Shown: positions 1 to 9,019 of the stretch, piece by piece
How the letters are laid out: the number at the start of each line of letters is the position of its first letter
How positions within the stretch are numbered: position 1 is the stretch's first letter
DNA from: CAYQDR01 sp964416315
Lineage (GTDB): Bacteria > Methylomirabilota > Methylomirabilia > Rokubacteriales > DASRDR01
Direction: 5' to 3'
Length of the DNA: 64,000 nt
Assembly: GCA_964416315.1 (NCBI GenBank)
Contig: CAYQDR010000002.1
Span: 1-64,000, forward strand
Notes under the pieces: generated by a model
What the model saw: the letters and a program-made list of their open reading frames with translations, nothing else
Told to the model about the DNA's origin: nothing
Databases searched by the model: none
Position numbers and translations under genes: made by a program

Positions 1-1
1 G

Positions 2-3000
2 CGCCGACCACCTACCGCCAGTTGTATGATGTGGAGTCAACCGGATAAGCAACACGGGCCGTACCCCGAGGTTGGCGAGGGGATGCCGGTGAACCGTGGC
101 TCGGTGACCGGGCGTGCCGTGGTCGACCGACGGACGATCCACATCGTCGATCTGGCAGCAGAACCTGAAGCCGAGTTCCCAGTTGGCAAGGCCCACCAGC
201 GACGCGTCGGCTATCGGACGGTCGTTTCCACGCCGTTACTGCGCGAGGGTGTGCCCATCGGTGCCATCGCGATCCGTCGCATGGAGGTCCAGCCCTTTAC
301 GGACAAGCAGGTCCGACTGCTCGAGACGTTCGCCGACCAGGCGGTGATCGCGATTGAGAACGTGCGCCTGTTCCAGGAGCTGCAGGCGCGGAACCGCGAG
401 CTGACTGAGGCGCTGGAGCAGCAGACGGCGACGGGCGAGATCCTGCGGGTCATCTCGAGCTCGCCGACGGACCTCCGACCGGTGCTCGATGCCGTGGCCG
501 AGAGCGCGGCGCGCCTCTGCGACGCTCTCGACGCGACGATCCTGCTCCGTGAGGGCGATGTGCTTCGCTCGCAGGCCCATTTCGGGCCGATCCCCCTGGG
601 CGAGCGCGTGCCGGTCGTCCGTGGCTCGGTAGCTGGCCGAGCCGTCCTGGACCGCGAGACGATCCACATCCACGACCTCCTGGCAGCCGCTGGGGACGAG
701 TTTCCCGTTGGACGGGTCTATGCTCTGCGCTACGGCTTCCGCACGGCGCTGGCCACGCCGCTGCTGCGTGAGGGCGCCGCGCTTGGCGCGATCCTCATCC
801 GCCGCAGCGAGGTTCGCCCGTTCTCGGACAAACAGATCGCCCTCCTCCGGACCTTCGCGGACCAGGCGGTGATCGCGATCGAGAACGTCCGGCTGTTCCA
901 GGAGTTGGAGGCGCGGAACCGCGAGCTGACGGAGGCGCTGGAGCAGCAGACGGCGACGGGGGAGATCCTGCGGGTGATCTCGAGCTCGCCGACGGACGTC
1001 CAGCCTGTCTTTGACGCGATCGTACAGAGCGGCGTGCGCCTGTGCGACGCCGTGTTCTGCGCGCTCTTTCGGTTCGACGGGGAGCTCATCCATCTCGCCG
1101 CGTTTCACAATCTGCCACCCGCGGCGCTCGAAGAGTATCGCCGCACGTATCCGGTCCGTCTGGACGCCGCCACGCTCGTGGCCCAGGCGATCGTGGGCCA
1201 GACGGTGGTAAATGTGGGCAACGTGGACGACGACCCCCGCGTGCCCGCGATGAGCCGCCGGTTCGCGCAGACCATCGGCTACCGGAGCCTCCTGCTGGTT
1301 CCGATGCTTCGGGGTGGCAATGCGATCGGGGTGATCGGGGTCGCGCGGGGCGAGCCGGAGCCGTTCTCGAGCAAGCAGGTGGAGCTGCTCCGGACGTTTG
1401 CCGACCAGGCGGTGATCGCCATCGAAAACACGCGCCTGTTCCAGGAGCTCCAGGCGCGGACCGCAGAGCTAACGCGGTCGGTCGAGCAGCTCCGGGCCCT
1501 CGGGGAGGTCGGCCGGGCGGTCAGCTCGACGCTCGACCTCGAGACGGTGCTGACGACGATCGTCTCCCGGGCGAACCAGCTCTCGGGCACGGACGGGGGC
1601 GCGATCTACGAGTACGACGAAGCCGCGGCGGAGTTCCGCCTGCGCGCCACGCAGGGCCTCGAGGATGAGATCGTCGACGCTGCGCGGGTGATGGGCATTC
1701 GGAAGGGGGAGGGGGCCGTCGGGCGTACGGCCGTCACCCGGGAGCCAGTCCAGATATCCGACATCGCCCAGGCGGGGGTGTACCAAAGTCGCCTTCGCGA
1801 CGCGCTCGTCCGGTCGGGCGCCCGGGCGCTCCTCGCTGTGCCGCTGCTCCGCGAGGACCACCTGATCGGCGCGCTCGCCGTCAGCCGGAACGCGCCGGGA
1901 GAGTTCCCCCCCGAGGTCGTGGAGCTGCTGAACACCTTCGCCACGCAATCGGCCCTCGCCATCCAGAACGCCCGGCTGTTCCGGGAGCTGGAGGAGAAGA
2001 GCCGGCAGCTCGAGGTGGCGAACCGCCACAAGTCGGAGTTCCTCGCCAGCATGTCGCACGAGCTGCGGACGCCGCTGAACGCGATCATCGGGTACAGCGA
2101 GATGCTGCAGGAAGAAGCCGAGGACCTGCGGGCCGAGGGCTTCGTCCCCGATCTCCAGAAGATCAACGCGGCGGGGCGTCACCTCCTCGAGCTGATCAAC
2201 GCGGTGCTGGACCTCTCGAAGATCGAGGCGGGCCGGATGGAGCTCTTCCTCGAGGAGTTCAGCGTCGCGGCCATGGTCCGGGACGTCGAGGCGGTGATCC
2301 GGCCGCTGGCGGAGAAGAACCGGAACCGCCTCGAGCTGCGCTGCGGCGACGACGTCGGCGCGATGCGCGCCGACCTGACCAAGCTCCGCCAGGCGCTGTT
2401 CAACCTCCTGAGCAACGCCTGCAAGTTCACCGAGCACGGCACGGTGTCGCTCGCCGTCGTCCGCGAAGAGGCGCCGGGTGGCGACTCGATGATCTTCACG
2501 GTGAGCGACACCGGGATCGGCATGACGGCCGAGCAGGTGAGCCGGCTCTTCCAGGAGTTCACCCAGGTGGACGCGGCGGCAGCCCGGAAGCACGGCGGGA
2601 CCGGGCTCGGGCTGGCGCTGAGTCGCCGCCTCGTGCGGATGATGGGGGGCGACATCACGGTCGCGAGCGGACGCGGCCTGGGCAGCACCTTCACGATCCG
2701 GGTGCCCGTCTCGGTCGAGACGACGGCACAGCCGCTGGCAGGGGAGCCTTCGCGGGAAGCGCCGCCGGGCGGCGCCGGCACGGTGCTCGTGATCGACGAC
2801 GACGCCGCGGTGCGGGACCTGCTGCAGCGGTTCCTCGCGAGGGAGGGCTTCCGGGTGGTGGCCGCGGCGGGGGGCGAGGAGGGTCTCCGCCTCGCGCGGG
2901 AGATCCGGCCCGACGCGATTACGCTGGACGTGCTGATGCCGGGGATGGACGGCTGGGCAGTCCTGTCCGCCCTCAAGGGGGATCGCGAGCTGGCCGACAT

Positions 3001-3520
3001 TCCGGTCGTCATGCTGACGATCGTCGAGGACCGGAACCTCGGCTACGCCCTCGGCGCCGCCGACTACCTCACCAAGCCGATCGACCGGGAGCGGGTCGTG
3101 GCCGTCCTGGGCAAGTACCTCCGGGACGTGTCCGTCCTGGTCGTGGACGACGACCCGGCGTTCCGCGAGCTCGCCCGGCGGCTGCTGGAGCGCGAGGGAT
3201 ACCGGGTGGCGGAGGCGGAGAACGGCCGCGTCGCGCTGGAGCGGGTCCGCGAAGTCCCGCCGGGCCTGATCCTGCTGGACCTCATGATGCCGGAGATGGA
3301 TGGCTTCGCGTTCGTGGAGGAGCTCCGGCGCGAAGTCGCGTGGCGCGCCATCCCCGTCGTGGTCGTCACCGCCAAGGACCTCTCCGCGGACGAGCGGGCC
3401 CGGCTGAACGGCTACGTGGAGAAGATCCTCCAGAAGGGCGCCTACCGGCGCGACGCTCTGCTCGCCGAGGTGCGGGAGCTCGTGGCCGCCTCGGTCGCGC
3501 GCCGGCACGGACGACCGTAG
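2..3520 (+). CDS. Multi-GAF hybrid histidine kinase, 5' end outside window
   Basis: Sensor kinase expected to autophosphorylate in response to ligands bound by its GAF domains. The frame is open to the window edge and the first GAF domain lacks its N-terminal half, so the ATG at 26 is not the real start and the gene begins upstream. Counting from that ATG: partial GAF to about 112, then three more GAF domains (about 145-290, 322-470, 500-650), HisKA with phosphoacceptor His in SMSHELRTPLN near 678, an ATPase domain with NLLSNACKF near 792 and DTGIGM/GGTGLGLAL, then two receiver domains with Asp in LDVLMPGMDG (about 967) and LLDLMMPEMDG (about 1085). No transmembrane segment is visible, so it is probably cytoplasmic. 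It is followed after 2 nt by a receiver gene. Confidence 0.93.
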   Translation, partial: RRPPTASCMMWSQPDKQHGPYPEVGEGMPVNRGSVTGRAVVDRRTIHIVDLAAEPEAEFPVGKAHQRRVGYRTVVSTPLLREGVPIGAIAIRRMEVQPFTDKQVRLLETFADQAVIAIENVRLFQELQARNRELTEALEQQTATGEILRVISSSPTDLRPVLDAVAESAARLCDALDATILLREGDVLRSQAHFGPIPLGERVPVVRGSVAGRAVLDRETIHIHDLLAAAGDEFPVGRVYALRYGFRTALATPLLREGAALGAILIRRSEVRPFSDKQIALLRTFADQAVIAIENVRLFQELEARNRELTEALEQQTATGEILRVISSSPTDVQPVFDAIVQSGVRLCDAVFCALFRFDGELIHLAAFHNLPPAALEEYRRTYPVRLDAATLVAQAIVGQTVVNVGNVDDDPRVPAMSRRFAQTIGYRSLLLVPMLRGGNAIGVIGVARGEPEPFSSKQVELLRTFADQAVIAIENTRLFQELQARTAELTRSVEQLRALGEVGRAVSSTLDLETVLTTIVSRANQLSGTDGGAIYEYDEAAAEFRLRATQGLEDEIVDAARVMGIRKGEGAVGRTAVTREPVQISDIAQAGVYQSRLRDALVRSGARALLAVPLLREDHLIGALAVSRNAPGEFPPEVVELLNTFATQSALAIQNARLFRELEEKSRQLEVANRHKSEFLASMSHELRTPLNAIIGYSEMLQEEAEDLRAEGFVPDLQKINAAGRHLLELINAVLDLSKIEAGRMELFLEEFSVAAMVRDVEAVIRPLAEKNRNRLELRCGDDVGAMRADLTKLRQALFNLLSNACKFTEHGTVSLAVVREEAPGGDSMIFTVSDTGIGMTAEQVSRLFQEFTQVDAAAARKHGGTGLGLALSRRLVRMMGGDITVASGRGLGSTFTIRVPVSVETTAQPLAGEPSREAPPGGAGTVLVIDDDAAVRDLLQRFLAREGFRVVAAAGGEEGLRLAREIRPDAITLDVLMPGMDGWAVLSALKGDRELADIPVVMLTIVEDRNLGYALGAADYLTKPIDRERVVAVLGKYLRDVSVLVVDDDPAFRELARRLLEREGYRVAEAENGRVALERVREVPPGLILLDLMMPEMDGFAFVEELRREVAWRAIPVVVVTAKDLSADERARLNGYVEKILQKGAYRRDALLAEVRELVAASVARRHGRP
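345..1010 (+). repeat. Direct repeat of GAF-linker DNA inside the kinase gene
   Basis: The stretches at about 345-475 and 867-1006 are nearly identical at DNA level. They encode the end of one GAF domain and the linker LFQELxARNRELTEALEQQT followed by ATGEILRVISSSPTD. A more diverged third linker starts near 1435. This indicates expansion of the sensor array by tandem duplication of GAF-plus-linker units. Confidence 0.8.
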
Positions 3521-3522
3521 CC

Positions 3523-3900
3523 GTGCCAAGAATCCTCCTGGTCGAGGACAACGAGATGAACCGGGACATGCTCTCCCGGCGCCTCCAGAAGAAGGGCTAC
3601 GAGGTCGTGGTCGCCGTGGACGGCCGGCAGGGGGTGGCGCTGGCGCAGTCAGAGGCGCCGGCCCTCGTCCTCATGGACATGAGCCTGCCCGTCCTCGACG
3701 GGTGGGAGGCCGCCCGCCAGCTCAAGGCGAGCCCGGCGACGCGGGCCATCCCGATCATCGCGCTGACCGCGCACGCCATGGCCGGAGACCGGGAGAAGGC
3801 CCTGGAGGCGGGCTGCGACGACTTCGACACGAAGCCCGTCGAGCTGCCGCGGCTCCTCGAGAAGATCGAGGCGCTGCTCGCGCGACAGAGCGCCCCGTGA
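3523..3900 (+). CDS. Single-domain response regulator (CheY-like receiver)
   Basis: A 125-aa protein made only of a receiver domain. It has acidic residues in LLVEDNEMN, phosphoacceptor Asp in LMDMSLPVLDGW, Thr in IIALTAHAM and Lys in DTKPVELPRLL. The GTG at 3523 lies 2 nt after the kinase stop and gives a full receiver N-terminus; the longer upstream frame is antiparallel to kinase coding sense and unlikely. With no output domain it probably acts as a phosphate shuttle or protein-interaction switch between the upstream kinase and the next gene, which it overlaps by 4 nt (GTGA). Confidence 0.9.
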   Translation: MPRILLVEDNEMNRDMLSRRLQKKGYEVVVAVDGRQGVALAQSEAPALVLMDMSLPVLDGWEAARQLKASPATRAIPIIALTAHAMAGDREKALEAGCDDFDTKPVELPRLLEKIEALLARQSAP

Positions 3901-5483
3901 CTCCCGAGCCGACGGCTCCCGCCCACCTGCGGCACGAGCTGCGGACCCCGCTGAACCACATCATCGGGTACACCGAGATCCTGCTGGAGGACGCGGAGGA
4001 CGGCCGCGGGGGGGAGCTGCTCCCCGCCCTGCGCTGCATCCGCGACGACGCCGGGGAGATCCTGGGGGTCATCGACGAGCTGCTCGGGCCGGCGGCCGAG
4101 GAGGCCGGGGGCGTGGACCTCCCGCGGCTGCGGGCCGCGCTGTCCGCGCCCCTCGACCGCATCCTCGCGGCTGGCGGCCCGCTCGAGGAGCAGGCCGCCC
4201 GGGTCGGCACCGCGCGCACCGTGGAGGACGTGGCGCGGATCGTCGCCGCGGCGGGGCGACTCCAGGCGCTCGTCATGGGCGTCGCGCCGCCGGCCTCCGC
4301 GCAGCCCGTCGCCGCCGCGTCCCCAACGCCGGACGCCGTCCGGGGGGAGCTTCCGACCCCGCCCGCAGGGCGCGGCGTGATCCTCGTGGTGGACGACGAC
4401 GGGGGCAACCGCGGCGTGCTGGCGCGGTGGCTCGCCCGGGAAGGGTACGAGGTCCGCGAGGCCGCCGACGGCGAGCCGGCGCTGGAGCTCCTGCGGACGG
4501 CGGGGGTAGACCTCGTGCTCCTCGACGTGATGATGCCCGGCCTCGACGGCTACGAGGTGCTGCGGCGGCTCAAGGCGGACGCGCGTCTGCGCGAGGTCCC
4601 GGTGCTCATGATCTCCGCCCTCGACGAGGCGGGGAGCGTCGTCCGGTGCATCGAGCTGGGCGCCGAGGATTACCTGCCGAAGCCGTTCGAGCCGGTGCTC
4701 CTGCGCGCCCGGATCGGCGCGTGTCTCGAGAAAAAGCGGTTGCGCGACCAGGAGGCACGCCACCACCGGGAGCTGGCGGAGTGGAACCGGACGCTCGAGC
4801 GGCGCGTCCAGGAGCAGGTGGCCGAACTCGAGCGGCTCGGCCGGCTCAAGCGCTTCTTCTCACCGCAGCTCGCCGAGCTGATCGTCGGTGGCGGTGCCGA
4901 CGATCCACTGAAGCCCCACCGGCGCGAGGTGACCGTGGTCATGCTCGACATCCGCGGGTTCGGCAAGTTCATGGAGACGGCGGAGCCCGAGGAGGTCATG
5001 GGCGTGCTCGGGGAGTATCAGGCCGCGATGGGCAAGCTGGTCATGGAGCACGGCGGGACGATCGAGCGCTTTGCCGGCGATGGGATCGCGGTGCTCTTCA
5101 ACGACCCCGTGGAGGTCCCAAACCCCGCCGAGCGCGCCGTGCGCATGGCGGTCGCCATGCGCGACCGCGTCAAGGAGCTCGGCGAGGGCTGGCGTCGGCG
5201 GGGTTACGAGCTCTCCCTCGGGATCGGCATCGACGAAGGCTACGCCACCATCGGTGCCATCGGCTTCGAGGGGCGCTGGGACTACGGCGCCATGGGCCGC
5301 GTGACCAGCGTGGCCTCACACCTGTGCAGCACGGCCCAGGGCGGCCAGATCCTCGTCTCGGCTCGGGTCACGGCCGCGGTGGAGGATCTGGTCGAGGTCC
5401 AAGCGGTCGGCGCGCTGACTTTCAGGGGCCTCGCCAAGCCCGTGCCGGCCTTCAACGTCGTCGCGCTGAAGCGGGAGCCGTAG
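3897..5483 (+). CDS. HisKA-like / receiver / class III cyclase-fold protein
   Basis: 528 aa. Residues about 8-60 hold a HisKA-like H-box (LRHELRTPLNHIIGYTE) but no ATPase domain follows. A receiver with Asp in LLDVMMPGLDGYE (about 208) comes next, then a coiled-coil linker (about 290-320) and a class III nucleotidyl cyclase domain (about 335-525). Both metal Asp positions are present (MLDIRGF, FAGDGIAVLF). The segment that normally reads GDxVNLAARL is GRVTSVASHL, so the usual transition-state Asn and Arg are Ser and His. Catalysis is therefore doubtful and the domain may be a phosphorylation-controlled effector. The GTG start overlaps the receiver gene stop, suggesting translational coupling in a three-gene phosphorelay operon. 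Confidence 0.85.
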   Translation: MTPEPTAPAHLRHELRTPLNHIIGYTEILLEDAEDGRGGELLPALRCIRDDAGEILGVIDELLGPAAEEAGGVDLPRLRAALSAPLDRILAAGGPLEEQAARVGTARTVEDVARIVAAAGRLQALVMGVAPPASAQPVAAASPTPDAVRGELPTPPAGRGVILVVDDDGGNRGVLARWLAREGYEVREAADGEPALELLRTAGVDLVLLDVMMPGLDGYEVLRRLKADARLREVPVLMISALDEAGSVVRCIELGAEDYLPKPFEPVLLRARIGACLEKKRLRDQEARHHRELAEWNRTLERRVQEQVAELERLGRLKRFFSPQLAELIVGGGADDPLKPHRREVTVVMLDIRGFGKFMETAEPEEVMGVLGEYQAAMGKLVMEHGGTIERFAGDGIAVLFNDPVEVPNPAERAVRMAVAMRDRVKELGEGWRRRGYELSLGIGIDEGYATIGAIGFEGRWDYGAMGRVTSVASHLCSTAQGGQILVSARVTAAVEDLVEVQAVGALTFRGLAKPVPAFNVVALKREP

Positions 5484-5487
5484 CCCT

Positions 5488-5937
5488 TCAGGCGGCCGGC
5501 GCGCCCCCCCGGAAGCGGGGCTTCCCCATGAAGTGCCGCGGGCGGAGCTTCGCGAGCTTCTCACGCTGCTCCGGCGTGAGGATCTGGGCCAGGCCCTTCA
5601 GCGTCTCGACGCGCAGCTCGACGGCCCGGCCCATCAGCTCCCGGACCTCGGCCGTCTTCGCCTGGATCGCCGCCTCGTCCGCCCCCTGCAGGACCAGTTC
5701 CCGGACCGCCGTCCGCGCCTCGCGGAGGCTCCGGTGGAGCTCCCGACGCGCCTCCCGCTGCCCCTGGTGGAGCTGCCGGATCGCCTGGACCTGGTCGTCC
5801 CTCAGCTCGAGCTCGGTCTGGAGCCAGCCGAGCCCGCGCTCCCCCATGTGAGCCTCGGCCGGTACCGCGGCCGTCGTCAGGGCAAGCCCGAGCCCCAGCA
5901 TCGCGCCCTTCAGCCATCCCGACTTTTCGTGAGCCAT
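5488..5937 (-). CDS. Spy/CpxP-like periplasmic protein
   Basis: 149 aa with an N-terminal signal peptide (hydrophobic stretch GAMLGLGLALTTAAV, likely cleavage after AEA). The mature part is helical and charged, with a DDQVQAIRQL segment and a C-terminal ILTPEQREKLAKL typical of the Spy/CpxP/heavy-metal-resistance LTXXQ group, which are periplasmic chaperones or metal-stress sensors. The ATG at 5937 is chosen because AAGGGGGA lies just upstream and the signal peptide starts there. It converges on the cyclase gene with 4 nt between them. A second protein of this type is at 40405. The specific role is unknown. Confidence 0.8.
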   Translation of the reverse strand: MAHEKSGWLKGAMLGLGLALTTAAVPAEAHMGERGLGWLQTELELRDDQVQAIRQLHQGQREARRELHRSLREARTAVRELVLQGADEAAIQAKTAEVRELMGRAVELRVETLKGLAQILTPEQREKLAKLRPRHFMGKPRFRGGAPAA

Positions 5938-6024
5938 GAGTCCCCCTTGTGGGTCGAAGTGTGCCTGCTCGCCCGATTGGACGGGGGAGGGGGGCAACTT
6001 CTTCCGGGGGGCTTGGGGGTGGGA

Positions 6025-6726
6025 TCAGAAGACGAGCTGCTCCCCGGCGGCGAACCAGCGGGGCTCGCGACCCCGGACGAAGACTTTGACCCGACCGGCG
6101 CCCAGGACGGTGGCGACCCCCTCCTCCGCGCGGACCATGGTGCCCTCCTCGATCCCCACGACCGGGTTGTCGCGGACGAGGAAGTACTCGGCGATCCGCT
6201 CGTCGCGGGTCTCGCTCCCCGGGGCCATGGCCGGGTCCGACTCCTTGTAGTGCGGGTTGACGTTGAACGGGACGAACCGGAACGCCTCGAAGTGATCGAG
6301 GCCAACCACGTTCCAGTCGTTCGTCGTCAGGATGTTGGGCCCGGCGAGGTTCGCCCCGGCGCTGGCGCCGACGTACGGGAGCCCGGCGCGCACGCGATCC
6401 CGGATCCCGTCGAACAGCCGCGCCTCTCGCAGGCGCTGGAGCAGCGCGTAGGTGTTTCCGCCGCCGACGAAGATCGCCTCGGCGCGGGCGAGCGTCGGGC
6501 GGAAGTCACGGTCCCAGCGGAGGTGATCGACGGTGAGCCCCGTGGGCTCGGGCTCGAGGGCCGCGCGCGCGAGCTCCCAGTAGCCTTCCTCGTCCCGGAG
6601 GTCGGCGGCCGTGACGAACGCGAGGCGGCGCGCCCCCGCGAGGAAGACCGCGATCGCGCCGCGGCAGTGCTGGAGAAACGGCCGGCCCGAGTTCGACACG
6701 AGGAGCAAGCGCACGAGCGGGAGCAT
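6025..6726 (-). CDS. pepE: Peptidase E (alpha-aspartyl dipeptidase, family S51)
   Basis: 233 aa, the family's usual size. Peptidase E hydrolyses Asp-X dipeptides in the cytoplasm. The catalytic Ser lies in GASAGANLAGP, followed by TTND holding the family Asp, and NVNPHY with the expected His. The substrate-loop motif FVGGGNTYALL is also present. The ATG at 6726 is preceded by an AGAGGG Shine-Dalgarno-like sequence. It is transcribed away from the ACT-domain gene at 6838, leaving about 110 bp for divergent promoters. No signal peptide. Confidence 0.9.
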   Translation of the reverse strand: MLPLVRLLLVSNSGRPFLQHCRGAIAVFLAGARRLAFVTAADLRDEEGYWELARAALEPEPTGLTVDHLRWDRDFRPTLARAEAIFVGGGNTYALLQRLREARLFDGIRDRVRAGLPYVGASAGANLAGPNILTTNDWNVVGLDHFEAFRFVPFNVNPHYKESDPAMAPGSETRDERIAEYFLVRDNPVVGIEEGTMVRAEEGVATVLGAGRVKVFVRGREPRWFAAGEQLVF

Positions 6727-6837
6727 AGCACGGCCGCCCTCTTGACGGCCGTCCGGCGCTGGCTTACGGTGTCGGCGCCCGATCCCAGGGGTCGGGGCAT
6801 TTCGCGGCGCCGCCCGGCGGCGGCAGGGGAGGGTGCG

Positions 6838-7251
6838 ATGGCTGAGATGGTCCGACGGGCCCAGTACTTCTACACCATGGCTCCGGACAAGGCGGGGGAA
6901 GGAGCGAGGGCGTTGCAGGTGCTGAAGGACGCGGGGGTGAACCTGCTGGCCTTCTCGGGCTTCCCCGCGGGCAAGCGCTCGCAGCTCGACTTCGTCCCGG
7001 AAGACCCGGGAGCCTTCCGGGCCGCGGCGAAAGGGGCGAAGTGGAAGGTCAAGGGGCCGAAGGTCTGCTTCCTGGTCGAGGGCGACGACCGCACGGGAGT
7101 CTGCGCGGAGATCCTCGGCCGGCTGGCGACCGCCCGGATCAACGTGACCGCCACCGACGCCGTGGTCGCCGGCGCCGGCCGCTTCGGGGCGATCCTCTGG
7201 GTCAAGCCCCGGGACGTGAAGAAGGCCGCGCAGGTCCTCGGGGCGTCCTGA
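6838..7251 (+). CDS. ACT-domain-like small protein
   Basis: 137 aa with a tandem ACT-like layout: first unit about 5-65 (LQVLKDAGVNLLAFSGFP), second about 70-130 (FLVEGDDRTGVCAEILGRLATARINVTATDAV). ACT domains bind amino acids or other small ligands and usually regulate enzymes. Here they stand alone, so this is probably a free-standing small-molecule sensor. The ATG is preceded by AGGGGAGGG. The amidohydrolase gene follows after 25 nt in the same direction and may be co-transcribed. Confidence 0.8.
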   Translation: MAEMVRRAQYFYTMAPDKAGEGARALQVLKDAGVNLLAFSGFPAGKRSQLDFVPEDPGAFRAAAKGAKWKVKGPKVCFLVEGDDRTGVCAEILGRLATARINVTATDAVVAGAGRFGAILWVKPRDVKKAAQVLGAS

Positions 7252-7276
7252 GCGCGCCGGCGGTCCGTCCGGCGCC

Positions 7277-8968
7277 GTGACCCACGACCTCGTCATCCGG
7301 GGCGGCCTCGTCGTGGACGGAACCGGGGCGCCCGCGCGCCCCGGGGACGTCGCCGTGGCGGGCGGGCGCATCGCCGCGGTCGGCGCCGTCCCCGACCGCG
7401 GCCGGGAGGAGGTGGAGGCGGCGGGCCTGGTCGTCGCCCCGGGCTTCATCGACCCCCACACCCACTACGACGCCCAGCTCACCTGGGACCCCCTCGCCTC
7501 CTGCTCCTCCTGGCACGGCGTCACCACGGTCGTCACCGGCAACTGCGGCTTCACGATCGCCCCCTGCCGGCCCGGCGACCGCGAGGCGCTCATGCGGATG
7601 CTCCAGTACGTCGAGGGGATGTCGCTCGAGGCGATGCGCCGGGGCATCCGGTGGGGGTTCGAGAGCTTCGGCGAGTATCTCGGCGCCCTCGACCGGGGCG
7701 GCCTTTGGGTGAACGTCGCGGCGCTGGTCGGCCACTCGGCCGTCCGCCAGTACGTCATGGGTGGCGCGGCGTGGGAGCGGGCGGCCACGGAGGAGGAGGT
7801 CGCGCGGATGGCCGCGGAGGTCCGTGCCGCGATGGCGGCGGGCGCGGCGGGGCTCTCCTCCTCGGCCAACACGAACCACGTCGGCGACCGCGGCCGGCCC
7901 GTGCCCAGCCGGGTCGCGGCGGAGTCGGAGTTGGCCGGGCTGGCCGCCGCGATGGGGGAGACCGGGCGCGGCATCCTGGAGCTGACGATCGGGGGCGCAC
8001 GCCCCGACCGCCTCGCGGAGGTGGATCGCTTCGTCGAGTTGGCCCGGGGCTCGGGCCGCCCGGTCACGATGGTCTCGCTCCGCCACAACCCCCTGCGCCC
8101 CGGCGAGCACCGGGAGATCCTGGCCCGAATCGAGGCGCTCGCCCGCGAGGGCATCCCCCTCTATCCTCAGGTGACCTGCTCGCCGCTCACGGCGACGTTC
8201 GACCTCACCGGGGCCTTCGTCTTCTACCGCTTCCCGGTCTGGCGCCGTGTCCTCGAGACCCCGCCCTCCGAGTACCGCACGCTCTTCGGCGACCCCGACT
8301 TCCGCGGGGCCTTCCGCGCCGAGGTCGCGCGCACGGCGCTCTTCACCGGGAACGCCGCCCCGCTTCGCGTGCATCGGGTGCGCTCATCCGGCCACGCCGG
8401 CTTCGTGGGCCGGCCGGTGGCGGAGGTCGCCCGGGCGGCGGGAAAGGACGTCGTGGACGCCTTCTTCGACCTCGCGTTGGCCGACGATCTCCGGACCGAG
8501 TTCACCGTCGCCGTCATGAACACGGACGCGGCGGCGGTCGCGGAGATCTTCACCCACCCGCGGTCGCTGCTGGGGCTCTCCGACGCCGGCGCCCACCTCA
8601 CGCTCTTCTGCGAGGCCGGTCAGACGAGTCGGCTCCTCGGCCCCTGGGTGCGGGAGCGGAAGGCGTTGTCGCTCGAGGAGGCCGTGCGACGGGTCACGTC
8701 GATGCCCGCCGAGCTGTTCGGGCTCGCCGACCGCGGCCGCGTCGCGCCGGGGCTCGCCGCCGACCTCGTCGTTTTCGACCCCGCGACGATCACCGACCAC
8801 CCGCCGGAACTGGTCCACGATCTCCCCGACGGCGGGCCCCGGCTCGTCCAGCGCGCGAGCGGGATCGTCTGGTCGTTCGTCAACGGCCGGCCGATGATCC
8901 GCGAGGGGCAGCTACCGGGCTCGCCCGAGGGCCCCGGGCCCGGCCGCGTCCTCCGTCCCGTCGGCTGA
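7277..8968 (+). CDS. D-aminoacylase / N-acyl-D-amino-acid deacylase family amidohydrolase
   Basis: 563 aa of the amidohydrolase superfamily. The beta-strand start DLVIRGGLVVDGTG, the metal-site HTHYDAQLTWDP (about 61-72), GNCGFTIAPCRP and the late catalytic-Asp region GLSDAGAHLTLFCEAG (about 433-448) match the D-aminoacylase/dihydroorotase-like group. Such enzymes release free D-amino acids from N-acyl derivatives or act on related amides; exact substrate cannot be told. The GTG at 7277 is the first codon that gives a complete N-terminal strand. No signal peptide, so cytoplasmic. Confidence 0.85.
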   Translation: MTHDLVIRGGLVVDGTGAPARPGDVAVAGGRIAAVGAVPDRGREEVEAAGLVVAPGFIDPHTHYDAQLTWDPLASCSSWHGVTTVVTGNCGFTIAPCRPGDREALMRMLQYVEGMSLEAMRRGIRWGFESFGEYLGALDRGGLWVNVAALVGHSAVRQYVMGGAAWERAATEEEVARMAAEVRAAMAAGAAGLSSSANTNHVGDRGRPVPSRVAAESELAGLAAAMGETGRGILELTIGGARPDRLAEVDRFVELARGSGRPVTMVSLRHNPLRPGEHREILARIEALAREGIPLYPQVTCSPLTATFDLTGAFVFYRFPVWRRVLETPPSEYRTLFGDPDFRGAFRAEVARTALFTGNAAPLRVHRVRSSGHAGFVGRPVAEVARAAGKDVVDAFFDLALADDLRTEFTVAVMNTDAAAVAEIFTHPRSLLGLSDAGAHLTLFCEAGQTSRLLGPWVRERKALSLEEAVRRVTSMPAELFGLADRGRVAPGLAADLVVFDPATITDHPPELVHDLPDGGPRLVQRASGIVWSFVNGRPMIREGQLPGSPEGPGPGRVLRPVG

Positions 8969-9002
8969 CCTCGCCCCCATCGTCGGCCTCGCGGCAGGCG
9001 TT

Positions 9003-9017
9003 GTTGTATACTACAAC
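9003..9017. promoter_or_regulatory. Palindromic operator and -10 box of HTH/PIN module
   Basis: GTTGTA-tac-TACAAC is a perfect inverted repeat with 6-bp arms, ending 2 nt before the GTG at 9020. TATACT at 9007-9012 inside it is a good -10 hexamer, and only 7 nt separate it from the start codon. No Shine-Dalgarno is visible. It is probably the autoregulatory operator of the antitoxin on a leaderless or near-leaderless transcript. Confidence 0.6.
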
Positions 9018-9019
9018 GC

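Noticed and set aside
1469..3529. Long minus-strand open frame of nearly 690 codons opposite the hybrid kinase
   Set aside because: It mirrors a clear kinase on the plus strand. Stop-free antisense frames are expected at this GC content, and the product has no recognisable domains.
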